Positions 51,060 to 60,500 of a stretch of DNA of 64,000 nucleotides are shown here, in pieces; position 1 is the stretch's first letter, and every line of letters starts with the position of its first letter. The notes beneath the pieces were generated by a model that saw only the letters and a list, made by a program, of their open reading frames with translations, was not told the origin of the DNA and did not search any database. A program made the position numbers and the translations under genes. Source of the DNA: JACCTI01 sp038237435 (GTDB taxonomy: Bacteria; Verrucomicrobiota; Verrucomicrobiia; Chthoniobacterales; UBA10450); assembly GCA_038237435.1 (NCBI GenBank), contig JBBRYT010000014.1, forward strand, positions 1 through 64,000. Reading direction: 5' to 3'.

Positions 51060-52109
51060 TTAGCGGTTCGCTCCGGCTGGAAACATGACTTTGTCCGGTG
51101 CGGCGTTTAGGGCCGCGAGCAGTTTGGGGATCAAGCGGTTCTTGACCGTGCCAGCTTCGCGCGGCGGCACGAGGTAGCGCACAATCGCATCGACCCACGT
51201 GACCTCATCGACGCGAAAAAAAACACGCGGATGCGCTCTTACTTCCAGCTCGTCCACCGGGGTTTTAGCAAGCAAGCCGCGAAAAACATTTATGCGCTCG
51301 ACCATCTCCGGTCCGATCTCTTCCTCAACGATTTTTTCCATGGTGTAGGCGACAAATTGCAGGTCGCTCTGATAAGCGATTTGAAATTTTATTTCGTTCC
51401 AGATGTAGGGAAACAAGGGCCACGAATAATTCCAGACTATCGAGTCGAGCACTTTCTCGTTCGGAAATTTAATGATGCGTCCGCTGGGATGATCTCCCGT
51501 GAGATATTGTCCGCCGAATTCCCAGAGCGTGGTGTCGAGATAGCCGACGTCGATGACGTCGCCAGTGGCGTTTTCGATTTTGATGCGATCGCCGACGCGG
51601 TACGGTTGCCTAACGAGTATATAAATCCAAGCGACGAAGCTTTTCATCGGCGTCTGCACGGCCAGCCCGATGACGAGTGAGCCGACGCCCAGCGCCGTGA
51701 GAGCAGCGTACCAATTGACGAAAATGACCGAGATCGCGATGAGCGCGATGAGGATTCCGACCACAAGGTTTTGAATACGCTGCAGCGTAAAACGCGTGAC
51801 CGCGTCTTCGATTTTTCCCACGGCATAAACCTTGACCGCCTTACTGATGGCGAGAACGACAACGATGAGCGCAGCCCCGCGGAGCGCGCGTCGGGTCAGG
51901 TCGGCTTGCGCCGGGAGAAGCGGAATGAGTCTGGTGCCGACAAGATAATAAATAATCGCGCAACCAAGGAGGACGAGCGCGTGCGGCAGAAAGATGAATT
52001 TGTGTTTCGCCGTCGCGCTGACTTTTTCTTCCGCGCGCTGACCGGTGGCGCGGGCCAGTTCCTGTTTTACCTCGGGCTTTTCGGAAATCTCGGCAGCGGA
52101 CTCAGGCAT
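51060..52109 (-). CDS. MscS-family small-conductance mechanosensitive channel
   Basis: A 349-residue protein. Three to four helices (about 35-170) are followed by the pore helix with the Gly/Ala pattern (GVGSLVIGLAVQTPMKSFVAW) and the MscS beta domain start (QPYRVGDRIKIENATGDVIDVGYLDT). The C-terminal cytosolic part is about 150 residues. It opens under membrane tension to release solutes after hypo-osmotic shock. A charged N-terminal extension of about 30 residues is extra. It is 38 bp after the glycogen debranching gene. Exact 9-mer at 51609 (Leu-Val-Arg). Confidence 0.92.
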   Translation of the reverse strand: MPESAAEISEKPEVKQELARATGQRAEEKVSATAKHKFIFLPHALVLLGCAIIYYLVGTRLIPLLPAQADLTRRALRGAALIVVVLAISKAVKVYAVGKIEDAVTRFTLQRIQNLVVGILIALIAISVIFVNWYAALTALGVGSLVIGLAVQTPMKSFVAWIYILVRQPYRVGDRIKIENATGDVIDVGYLDTTLWEFGGQYLTGDHPSGRIIKFPNEKVLDSIVWNYSWPLFPYIWNEIKFQIAYQSDLQFVAYTMEKIVEEEIGPEMVERINVFRGLLAKTPVDELEVRAHPRVFFRVDEVTWVDAIVRYLVPPREAGTVKNRLIPKLLAALNAAPDKVMFPAGANR

Positions 52110-52147
52110 CTAAGAGAATTCGTAGCGCGGCTCGCTTTTGAGTGTCG

Positions 52148-54211
52148 CTAGCTTCGCACCCAGCAGCGTAAAACTTCCGCCACGCTCCAGGCCTGCGCGA
52201 TACACCCGCCCGGTTTGTGCGGTGCGCGTGCGTCGAAAACTTCGCTGATCGTTCCAATGCCGGCTTCGTCGAAGTGATGGGGAAAGCCTTCGAGAAATTT
52301 CTTTGCGCCGGCTGAATCATCGGGATGCACTTTGCGCCAGGCATCGATGAAAGCGCCGATGAGCCACGCCCAAACCGTGCCTTGATGATAAGCGCCGTCG
52401 CGCGAGCGAAGGTTCCCGCTATAAATCGGTTGGTAATCGGGATCCTTCGGCGAAAGCGAACGCAGACCGACCGGCGTGACCAGTTCACGTTCGGCGACAT
52501 CGATCACGGCGGCCCAGCGCTCTTTGTCCAGCACGGGATGATCGAGCGAGATGGCGAAAATTTGATTCGGGCGACAGGAGCTATCGACTTTGCCGGATTC
52601 GCCGTTGCAATCGATCACGTCGTAGAGATATCCGCCTTCGTCGTACCAAAAGCGCGAATTGAAACAAGCGCGGGTTCGTTCGGCATGTTCTTCGTAGCGG
52701 CGCGCTTCATCTTCACTACTCGTTAGGCGTAGCCAGTTCGACAGCAGCTTCAGCGCGTTGAACCAAAGGGCATTAAGCTCAACGGCTTTGCCGCGCCGCG
52801 GTGTTACTACCCAGTCGCCCATCTTCGCGTCCATCCAGGTGAGCTGATAACCTTCCGCGCCTTGCGCGAGCAAACCGTCGGCGGGATCGACGTGAATATT
52901 GAAACGCGTGCCGCGCAAATGCGCTTCCGCTATTTCCACCAAAGTCGGGAGCAGGAGGCGTAAAGTTATTCGATCATTCGTTAGGCTAAAATAGCGTCCG
53001 AGCGCGTGAAAAAACCAGAGCGTAGCATCGGCCGTGTGATAAAGACCTTCGTTTTTGCCATCGGGAAACATGTTTGGAATCAATCCATCGCGCACATAAT
53101 AGGCAAAGGTGCGCAGGATGTAACCGGCCTCGATCCATCGACCAGTCGTTAGGCAAAGCCCTTCGAGACTGATCATGGTGTCGCGTCCCCAATCGGTAAA
53201 CCAATGATAACCCGCGATGACCGTGCGCACTTCGTCGCCGGCGGCGTGCGCGCGCGCTGCATCGTGCGCTCGACCGGCCGGGGTAATGACAAACTGATCC
53301 GCAGCAAAAACCAATTCCGCCGCGATGCCTTCGCGCGCATTTGCCGGAGCTTGTGCGAGCAAGCGTGCGCGGCGTTCGCGTTCCGCGGCCAGCACATCGG
53401 CCGGACTCAGCACATCGATAATCTCCCAATCTTCCGTTGATCCGATGAGCGTCGTCGTTCTTTGCTCGCGCAGATCAACCCGAAAAAACCCCGGGCTCCA
53501 AAGCTTACCTTCGTAGGCATACCCGCGCTCCTGCTCGGTGCGATAGACAACCTGATGAATTTGCGAAGGCGCAATGGTGAAGGCGCCATCTTGTCCGAAC
53601 AAACGCATGCGCAGCGGCGGAATTTTGCGCCGCGCGCCGGTAATTTCGTAGCGGCCATCGACGGCGCTGAGTTTGTAGGGCGCGGAGAAATCTTCATCAA
53701 CACCGCGCTCGTGATGACGGAAATGAAACGCCGGTCGCAGCTCCAGTCGTGGCAATTGGGAACCGCCGCTGATTTGATAGCTGACGTGAACGGTGTTTTG
53801 CAGATGCGGAAGCAAAATGCGTTTCTCGATGACGAGATCGCGCACGTTATAAATCCAAACCGGCAGACCATCTTCGAGCCGGAATTCGCGCAGATAATCA
53901 GCGCCTTGCAGATCGAGCTGGCCCCCCGCGCGCTCTTCCGCGCCTAACGAGACGACATCGTCCTCCGAGAAGCGGAGAAATTCTGAGACGTGACTCCACA
54001 TCACGATCCGTCCCAGCGGCGATGGCAAGGCGGCGATGAGGATGCCGTGATACTTGCGCGTGATCGCGCCACTCACGCTGCCTGAGGCATAACCGCCAAG
54101 GCCGTTGGTGACGAGCCACTCGCGATTGAGCAAGGCTTCGCTCGACGTTTCCGTCGGGCTCCATGGCATGGTTCGCACCACGCTGGGTCCGTGCGTTGTC
54201 GTCATTTTCAT
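52148..54211 (-). CDS. Glycogen debranching enzyme, amylo-alpha-1,6-glucosidase (GH133) type
   Basis: From the ATG at 54211 (MKMTTTHGPSVV) about 687 residues; the start overlaps the treZ stop by one base (TGATG), so translation is coupled. The N-terminal domain begins LNREWLVTNGLGGYASGS, and the catalytic (alpha/alpha)6 domain has GYHWFTDWGRDTMISLEGL, a hallmark of archaeal-type GDE, and GAYHQGTVWAWLIGAF near the C-terminus. It removes alpha-1,6-linked glucose from glycogen limit dextrins, which supports glgP at 16 kb and yields linear maltodextrin. Contains exact or near 9-mers at 52719, 52977, 53145 and 53943. Confidence 0.93.
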   Translation of the reverse strand: MKMTTTHGPSVVRTMPWSPTETSSEALLNREWLVTNGLGGYASGSVSGAITRKYHGILIAALPSPLGRIVMWSHVSEFLRFSEDDVVSLGAEERAGGQLDLQGADYLREFRLEDGLPVWIYNVRDLVIEKRILLPHLQNTVHVSYQISGGSQLPRLELRPAFHFRHHERGVDEDFSAPYKLSAVDGRYEITGARRKIPPLRMRLFGQDGAFTIAPSQIHQVVYRTEQERGYAYEGKLWSPGFFRVDLREQRTTTLIGSTEDWEIIDVLSPADVLAAERERRARLLAQAPANAREGIAAELVFAADQFVITPAGRAHDAARAHAAGDEVRTVIAGYHWFTDWGRDTMISLEGLCLTTGRWIEAGYILRTFAYYVRDGLIPNMFPDGKNEGLYHTADATLWFFHALGRYFSLTNDRITLRLLLPTLVEIAEAHLRGTRFNIHVDPADGLLAQGAEGYQLTWMDAKMGDWVVTPRRGKAVELNALWFNALKLLSNWLRLTSSEDEARRYEEHAERTRACFNSRFWYDEGGYLYDVIDCNGESGKVDSSCRPNQIFAISLDHPVLDKERWAAVIDVAERELVTPVGLRSLSPKDPDYQPIYSGNLRSRDGAYHQGTVWAWLIGAFIDAWRKVHPDDSAGAKKFLEGFPHHFDEAGIGTISEVFDARAPHKPGGCIAQAWSVAEVLRCWVRS

Positions 54212-56148
54212 CACTCGGCAAAAACTTGTTTCTTCGGTTTTCGGCGCGGCGCGGTTTCGCGCACGGGATGAAGAGCGACCGTCGCTTCCGCAGGCAGGAC
54301 CCAGCGACGTTCGGTTACGACCCCGCATGGTCCCGGGCCACCGTAGCGAACCGATTCGCTTGTCCAAAGAGTTTCCCAACGAAAACCTAGTGGCGGCGCC
54401 AGCAATGGTTCCGGCAACGGCTCGAGCGCGGAACGTTTGCCGAGATTCACAATCAATAACCGATCGTTCCCATCGTTACTGAAATAACGAAGCGCGAAAC
54501 TTGCGTCGCCTAAAACTGCTCCATCGACGCCGTTGGCGATTTGTTCGCGGAAGCGCACATCGTCGCGACGCAAGCCGAGAAGATCGCGATGCAAATCGTA
54601 AATCGGTTTTCCAGTCTTGCGCTCGTCGAAGTTGAGTTTCGAACGCAGGAATGTTTCGCGATCTGCGGGCGGAGGCAGATGTGATTGTGTCTCGGCGCTG
54701 GCGGTCGAGGGAAATTGCTTCAGGAATCGGAAGCGACCTTCCTGAATGGCCTCCCGCAAATCGCCGGAGGCGTCGCTGAAATACATGAATGGATTGGTCG
54801 CGCCAAATTCTTCTCCTTGAAACAACATCGGAGTCCACGGGCCTAACAAGAGCAAAGCAGTCGTGGCGCGGTAACGGCCGGGCGAAGATTGCAAGCGCAC
54901 CCGTTCGCCAAAAGCGGAATTCGCCACCTGATCGTGATTCTCAATGAAGGCGACGAAAGCTTGCGGGCCGATGCCGAAAGTTGGCTCGCCGCGCGGGGCG
55001 TCCTGCCACAGAAAAGGCTGGCCTTGAAAAAGGTAACCGTACTTCGCCGCGGAAATGAACTCCTGCGGATTGCCGCGGTAGTCGCTGTAGTAGGCCTCGT
55101 TGCGTCCGGTCAACGCGACCAGCGTGCTGTGATGCAGATCGTCGTTCCAGAGCGCATCGAGATCATCGCCGCCGATTTTTTTTGGCCTAACGAGTTTGGC
55201 GAGCTGCGGTTCGTTTTCGGCGATGAGGATTATGGAACGTTTGCCCGCGGCCTTGCGCGCCGCGCGTCCGATTTCGCCGACAATATATTCCGCCGAGGCG
55301 TCGTGGATGTCCTGGGTCGCGTCGAAACGGAAACCGTCGAAATGAAATTCCTCAATCCAATAGCGCGCGTTGGTGATAAAAAATTCGCGGACTGGTTTGG
55401 AATTCCGCCCGTCGAAATTCAGCGAATCACCCCAATCGTTCTCGTGTCGCTCGGTAAAATAATCATCGGCAAAAACGCGCAGATAATTTCCTTCCGGCCC
55501 GAAATGGTTGTAAACCACATCGAGGATCACGCCCATGCCTAACGAGTGCGCCTGGTCGATGAAACTGCGCAAATCATCCGGTCTTCCGTAAAGATGAGTC
55601 GGCGCGAAGAGATCGACGCCGTCATAACCCCAGCCGAATTGGCCCGCGAAATCCGCGATCGGCATCATCTCGATGGTCGTGATTCCGAGATCCGCAAGTT
55701 CGGGCAATTGCGCCGCCGCCGCTCGCCAGGTTCCTTCTGGCGTGAAGGTGCCGATGTGCATTTCGTAGATAATTTGGCCGGGCATGCGGATTCCTTCCCA
55801 GCGCGCATCGCTCCAGCGAAAAGTTGTGGGATCCACTATCGCGGAAGAGCGATGCGGTCCTTGCGGTTGGCTGCGCGAGGCCGGATCGGGGTGGAACATC
55901 TCCGCTTCGTCGACGCGAAAACGATAGAGCGCTCCCGCCTCGGCCGGCGCCGTCCCGGAAAAATAACCACCGGCTTCCGCTTCCAACGGATGAAAAGTGC
56001 GCGCCGGATCTTCGTCCGCCGATTTTTCCAAAACGAGATCGACGCGCTTCGCCTTTGGCCCCCAGACGCGAAAGCTCGTCCTGCCGTCGCCCATAATTTC
56101 GGCTCCGATCGGGTAACGGCGAGAGAATGAAGTAGATTTCACAGGCAA
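54211..56148 (-). CDS. treZ: Malto-oligosyltrehalose trehalohydrolase
   Basis: A 645-residue GH13 enzyme. An N-terminal CBM48/E-set domain (FRVWGPKAKRVDLVLE) precedes the TIM barrel. GH13 blocks: VILDVVYNHFGPEGNYL (region I), FDGFRFDATQDIHD (region II with the nucleophile Asp), ILIAENEP (region III, general acid Glu) and FIENHDQVAN (region IV). The TreZ-type YIVGEIGRAAR and GPEGNY stretch set it apart from glycogen branching enzyme. It releases trehalose from maltooligosyl trehalose made by TreY; treY is not in the window. First gene of the apparent treZ-gde-mscS-ldt operon. Exact 9-mers at 55186 and 55538. Confidence 0.9.
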   Translation of the reverse strand: MPVKSTSFSRRYPIGAEIMGDGRTSFRVWGPKAKRVDLVLEKSADEDPARTFHPLEAEAGGYFSGTAPAEAGALYRFRVDEAEMFHPDPASRSQPQGPHRSSAIVDPTTFRWSDARWEGIRMPGQIIYEMHIGTFTPEGTWRAAAAQLPELADLGITTIEMMPIADFAGQFGWGYDGVDLFAPTHLYGRPDDLRSFIDQAHSLGMGVILDVVYNHFGPEGNYLRVFADDYFTERHENDWGDSLNFDGRNSKPVREFFITNARYWIEEFHFDGFRFDATQDIHDASAEYIVGEIGRAARKAAGKRSIILIAENEPQLAKLVRPKKIGGDDLDALWNDDLHHSTLVALTGRNEAYYSDYRGNPQEFISAAKYGYLFQGQPFLWQDAPRGEPTFGIGPQAFVAFIENHDQVANSAFGERVRLQSSPGRYRATTALLLLGPWTPMLFQGEEFGATNPFMYFSDASGDLREAIQEGRFRFLKQFPSTASAETQSHLPPPADRETFLRSKLNFDERKTGKPIYDLHRDLLGLRRDDVRFREQIANGVDGAVLGDASFALRYFSNDGNDRLLIVNLGKRSALEPLPEPLLAPPLGFRWETLWTSESVRYGGPGPCGVVTERRWVLPAEATVALHPVRETAPRRKPKKQVFAE

Positions 56149-56180
56149 TATTCGGGCGGAGGAATCATACGGTTGCGCAA

Positions 56181-56205
56181 GAATTCGTTATCCTCTAACG
56201 AATTC
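56181..56205. promoter_or_regulatory. Perfect 10-bp inverted repeat between divergent genes
   Basis: GAATTCGTTA, 5-base spacer TCCTC, then TAACGAATTC: a perfect palindrome in the 135 bp between the treZ start (56148, minus) and the exported-protein start (56284, plus). The arms contain TTCGTTA / TAACGAA, the same core as the dispersed 9-mer, and a full exact copy of that word follows at 56234. Because it lies upstream of both genes it is more likely an operator or structural element than a terminator. Confidence 0.55.
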
Positions 56206-56283
56206 GCGTCCTGCCACGCGCGCGCGGAAAGGACTCGTTAGGGCTTGAATTGCGTAGAAACTTTGTGGGAGAGTCGACGTTTG

Positions 56284-56829
56284 ATGAAATTCCTTTTCCT
56301 CGCCGCTCTTAGCCTGCTCCTTCCGGCGCAACTATTTGCCGAGCCGGCGTCGACGAAACCACGCACCATCAAGGTTCTGGTGCATCCGCGCACGATCCAG
56401 AACCTGCCCAATTTTCCGGTGTCAACTTTGAAGACGAGCCTGAGCCCGAAGCTCTATAAGTCGCTTAGCGTCTCGAATGTAGACGCGTGGATCGTGGCGC
56501 TGGTCCCGCCCTATGGCGGCGAGCCAAAAATCATCCACTCGGAAGGCGGCGGGGCCTTGGACAAACTCGCCCTCTCCATGGCCAAGGGATGGGGCATGGT
56601 TGGATACAACACTACCGAAAGCCGGACTCATTCACCCGCACTTACGGTCCATTTGCTGATCTATAAAATCGCGGACGGCGTCATGGCGGTGAATTTCTCT
56701 AACAATGAAGAAGCCTTTTTTGCCGGTCGCCAGTACAGCGACGTCTGGGTTGGCGTCTGGAAGAACGGGAAGTGGACGAGGGTCGGTGGGACAAAGGTGA
56801 TCCGCGAAGCCCCGGAACCGTACCGTTGA
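56284..56829 (+). CDS. Exported protein, paralogue of the gene at 4.9 kb
   Basis: From the ATG at 56284 (MKFLFLAALSLLLPAQLFA) 181 residues with a Sec signal peptide. Residues about 45-60 (PVSTLKTSLSPKLYKSL) and 128-143 (LTVHLLIYKIADGVMAV) match the protein encoded at 4926-5546, and WVGVWKNGKWTRVGG matches its MAILKNTGRWVDIKG. No family or catalytic residues recognised. It diverges from treZ across a region with a perfect inverted repeat; upp follows on the same strand about 80 bp later. Confidence 0.75.
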   Translation: MKFLFLAALSLLLPAQLFAEPASTKPRTIKVLVHPRTIQNLPNFPVSTLKTSLSPKLYKSLSVSNVDAWIVALVPPYGGEPKIIHSEGGGALDKLALSMAKGWGMVGYNTTESRTHSPALTVHLLIYKIADGVMAVNFSNNEEAFFAGRQYSDVWVGVWKNGKWTRVGGTKVIREAPEPYR

Positions 56830-56910
56830 ATCAGCGCGCTTGATTCTGGGCGCGCCTCGGCTTCAAATGTCGCCATCGAATCGCGCCCGCCTGCTTCCGT
56901 TCCTGCCCGT

Positions 56911-57528
56911 TTGACGGTGGTCGATCATCCCTTGGTCGCATCGCGGCTCACCCTTTTGCGCAATCAAAAAAGCGCCGCGGAAACCTTTCGCCGTGCATTG
57001 CAAGAGCTATCCATCTTGCTCCTGACGGAAGGGGCACGTTCCTGGGATACGTCTCCGCTCGACGTCGAAACACCTTTGCGCTCGTGCCAGGGTGTGGTCC
57101 TGAGTCAGCACGTCGTCTTTGTTCCTATTCTGCGTGCAGGTCTCGGCATGCTCGATGGCATGCTGCATTTAATTCCCGAAGCGCGCGTTGGACACCTCGG
57201 GCTTTATCGTGATGAGCTGACCTTACGTCCGGTTATCTACTATCAGCGCTTACCAGCCAGTATCGCCAGCGCGCAGGTTCTTCTACTCGATCCCATGCTC
57301 GCTACGGGAAATAGTGCTTCCCAGGCCGTAACTATTCTAAAAGAGAAAGGCGCGCAGAATATTCAATTCATCTGTGTCCTGGCCTGCCCACCTGGCATCG
57401 AGCAATTGCAAAGCCAGCATCCCGACGTGGCAATTGTAACCGCGGCCATCGATCCGGAACTAAACCAGTTCGGCTATATCGTGCCTGGCCTGGGTGATGC
57501 CGGCGATCGCTACTTCGGGACGGGATAA
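56911..57528 (+). CDS. upp: Uracil phosphoribosyltransferase
   Basis: A 205-residue cytosolic pyrimidine salvage enzyme that makes UMP from uracil and PRPP. The order is standard: VDHPLVASRLTLLRNQKS at the N-terminus, VPILRAGLGMLDGML, VLLLDPMLATGNSA as the PRPP-binding loop, and GYIVPGLGDAGDRYFGTG at the C-terminus for uracil binding. The start is TTG at 56911 or GTG at 56917; no ATG fits. Length agrees with the family (about 208). It ends 14 bp before the convergent matrixin gene. Confidence 0.96.
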   Translation: MTVVDHPLVASRLTLLRNQKSAAETFRRALQELSILLLTEGARSWDTSPLDVETPLRSCQGVVLSQHVVFVPILRAGLGMLDGMLHLIPEARVGHLGLYRDELTLRPVIYYQRLPASIASAQVLLLDPMLATGNSASQAVTILKEKGAQNIQFICVLACPPGIEQLQSQHPDVAIVTAAIDPELNQFGYIVPGLGDAGDRYFGTG

Positions 57529-57542
57529 CTCGCTAGGTAGAA

Positions 57543-60500
57543 TTAGTTACTCTCGAGGTTGTAGACCTCTACCAAAGCTACGCCAGTCGCGTTATTCTTA
57601 CCGTGCACGATCGCGGTATAGAGACCTGGCGGAAGCGTGCGGACAAGAGCCGCTTCATGCGGATCAGGCGGCGCCAGTTTAGTATCTTTGATTTCCTGAA
57701 CCTGATCGCTCTGCCAGTCATCGTTAAAAGCGAAGGCAGTGCCGTTGCTGTCGTGCAGTTCAAGCGTGGTATCAGTTAGGACACCGGCGACGTTACTGGC
57801 AGTCAAAGAGGGACCTAGCGCGCGCACGATCACCTTGGTTGGCTGATCGCCACCAATAATAAAACCGGCGATCATCACGTTGTCATCGATCTCGACTTTG
57901 CCACGCGTGGAGATGTTAGTTATCTTGGAGTTACTATTCGGACTAAGATCGTAAACCTCAACCAGAGCTACGCCTGTGGTATCCGCGGATCCGCGCACGA
58001 TTGCTGTATAAACTCCTGGTTGCAGAGTAGCTACAATGGCAGCTTCATGTTCATCAGCCGGCGCTAGACCCGAGGCGAGGACATCGGTGCGGTGTTGGTT
58101 CCAGTTATCATTAATTACAATACTCCCGTCGGGGTTATGCAGTTCGAGAGTAGGATCCATTAGTTTACCTGTCACAGGTAGAGAAGGTCCGGTCGCGCGG
58201 ATGAGGAGTTTCTTCGGCTCGGTCCCACCGACGATGAAGCCGCCAATCAGCACGTTGTCACCAGTTTGAGTGCGAAGCCGGGTGGAGACATTCAGGATAG
58301 ACTTAGGCGGCGCGGGGAGCGGGAGCGGATAGGTGTAGAGATAGGTGGCGCCGCCGCCGCCGCCGAGGGCGGCTGATAAATGAGTGTTACTTACCGTCAG
58401 GTGAGAAGTCTGCTGGCCGGCGGAGACAAAAGCGTGATCGGCAGGGGTTAAGCTTTGGATTAGTTTGTGGTTAGGCAGATCGAAGATATCGATGCGAGAG
58501 TAACCATAGTAGAGCTGAACCGCAAACAAGCCATCCGGACTAAATGCTACTTCATCCGGCGAATAAGGCGTGGGCAGTGTAGCTTGAATCTGGTTAAGAT
58601 CGCTGGTCGAGCGAAGTTGCACCGCCGGAGCACGATCACCTGTGACCGAGCCGAGCGGCAAAGCAAAGAATTGTCCATCCGGGCTGAGAGTGAGTTTCGT
58701 TCCGTATCGGGTAGTATCAGCGACCCGGATCTTCTGCTGCAAAGCAGGAGGATTGCCGCTGCTTAGCGAATATTTAGCCAGGAGCGGTGATAGGTACTGC
58801 GATTCTCCCACAAATAAGGTATTACGATCCGGGCTTAACTTAACGGTCAGCCCGATATAGTCGTTGGACGTTTCGAGAGAAATTTGGTTGAGCGTCGCTC
58901 CTGTGGCCGGATCAACTTGAAGAACAGTCCCATGATTGCCACCAACATAAAGGTAGCCATCAGCGCCTTGCTCAGCAAAGTTCGAGCTGTAGCCCGGAAT
59001 AGCGAGCTCGGGTCGAACTTCGAGTGTCTCCAGATTAATCACGGCAATGGAGTTAAGGTAACTTGTTGTGCAATATAACTTGCTGCCATCGGCGGAGATT
59101 CCCAGGCTCCATGCACCCGACGACATCGGGATTTGTTTCACGACTGCAAACGATTCTGAATCCAAGACTGTCACACCATCCCAGCTCGCTGCGTAGATGC
59201 GCGGGCGCTCCGAATCGGCCAGGATAAAAGCCAGGTTGCCCAGGAATACTTTCGCCAAGGGTGGATTATAGAAGTCGCCAGGTGAGACCGTCATTGTGAT
59301 GTAGCCGGTAGCGTCACCAACGGAACCGTGTGCAGTGACGAAGATGACGTAGTTCCCGCTAAGAGTAGCAACGCCACTAATTAATCCTGTAGCGGGGTCG
59401 AGCGTCAGCCCCGCTGGCAATCCCGCCGCGGAAAATGAGGTAGGATGGTTACTAGCTGTGATCTGGAAGAGAAAGTTATTTCCTATCTGAGCGCCGGATG
59501 AGTTTGAGCTCGTAAGACGTGGCGGTTCGATAAAGAGAAGGAAATAAGCCGTGGCCTCACCAAAGGCGGTCTCAGCTTTTATGGTTGGGTAGTAATTGCC
59601 AACATTCGCCGTGGTAGCGGTGCCGGTGATGATACCAGTAGCGGAATCAACCTGAAACAATGGAGGTAGGCCGGTCGCACTGAATGACGTAGGATGGTGA
59701 GTAGAAGTAATCTGGTAGCTAAAAGAATCGCCAATTTCCAGCTGTCGCACATTAGTAGGGCTCGTGATGTAAGGCGGGGAAATAGTAATGATGACCGTCC
59801 CCACAGCTTGCGATGTCGCGCCGCTTGCGACCACTTGTACCTGGAACTGGCCGGTAACCGTGGGAATTCCTGAAATAATACCGGTGGTTGCATCCAAGCT
59901 AAGACCTGCCGGAAGGTTTGTCGCGGAGAAGCTGGTCGGGTTACTCTCCGCCGTGATCTGATAGCTAAAGCTCTCACCGATCAAAATTTGTGGGGCATAA
60001 AAAGCACTCGTTAGGCGGAGTGGATCGATATGAAGATAGAAGCTACCGCTGGAGGTCTCGATTGTTGCTCCCTCCACCAGAATGTTGACGGTGAAGTCGC
60101 CGCTAGTCGGGCATGAGCCGCTAATCAGCCCAGTGTTAGGATCAACTTGTATGCCCGGCGGCAAGCCGGTCGCGCTGTAGTTGGTCGCCGCAATAGGAGC
60201 TGTGATCTGATAGCTAAAAGGGCTACCGCTTTTGACAAACTGCCCGCCCTGGGAGCTGGTGATACTTATCTGGTAGAGCGAGCGCGCGCCGGCGATATCG
60301 TCGGCTGCTAAATGATCCAGATCGCCTATAATCGAGTTCATGATGGCCGTAATCAATTGACCGTGGTCATCAGGATGGTCCAAGCCCAGGACGTGACCGA
60401 ATTCGTGTAGCGCCACGCGATGAAAATCGTAGGTCCCGCCAGGTCCTGAAACGATTAGGTTTCCACGATAGGACGACCACTTAAGCTTGTTGTTAAAGAG

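Larger units (their letters stand above)
1731..60015. repeat. Dispersed 9-bp word CCTAACGAG (31 exact copies), DNA-uptake-sequence-like
   Basis: Exact copies reading CCTAACGAG on the plus strand start at 2640, 4607, 11442, 11584, 19075, 19459, 26069, 28606, 35936, 38029, 47270, 47799, 49757, 51609, 53943, 55186 and 55538. Copies on the minus strand (plus-strand CTCGTTAGG) start at 1731, 3441, 19215, 22207, 23001, 30564, 35774, 38896, 42300, 42712, 43488, 52719, 56234 and 60007. In 28 of 31 the preceding base is G and in 23 of 31 the following base is T, giving GCCTAACGAGT. Chance expectation for both strands at about 58% GC is roughly 0.5. Most copies are inside genes, in every stop-free frame. 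Function is unknown. Strand symmetry argues against a Chi- or KOPS-type polar signal. Confidence 0.9.

Noticed and set aside
54211..56148. Glycogen branching enzyme (glgB) as the identity of the GH13 gene
   Set aside because: Length, the E-set domain and the HFGPEGNYL and FDGFRFDATQDIHD blocks fit malto-oligosyltrehalose trehalohydrolase better, and branching-enzyme landmarks were not found.
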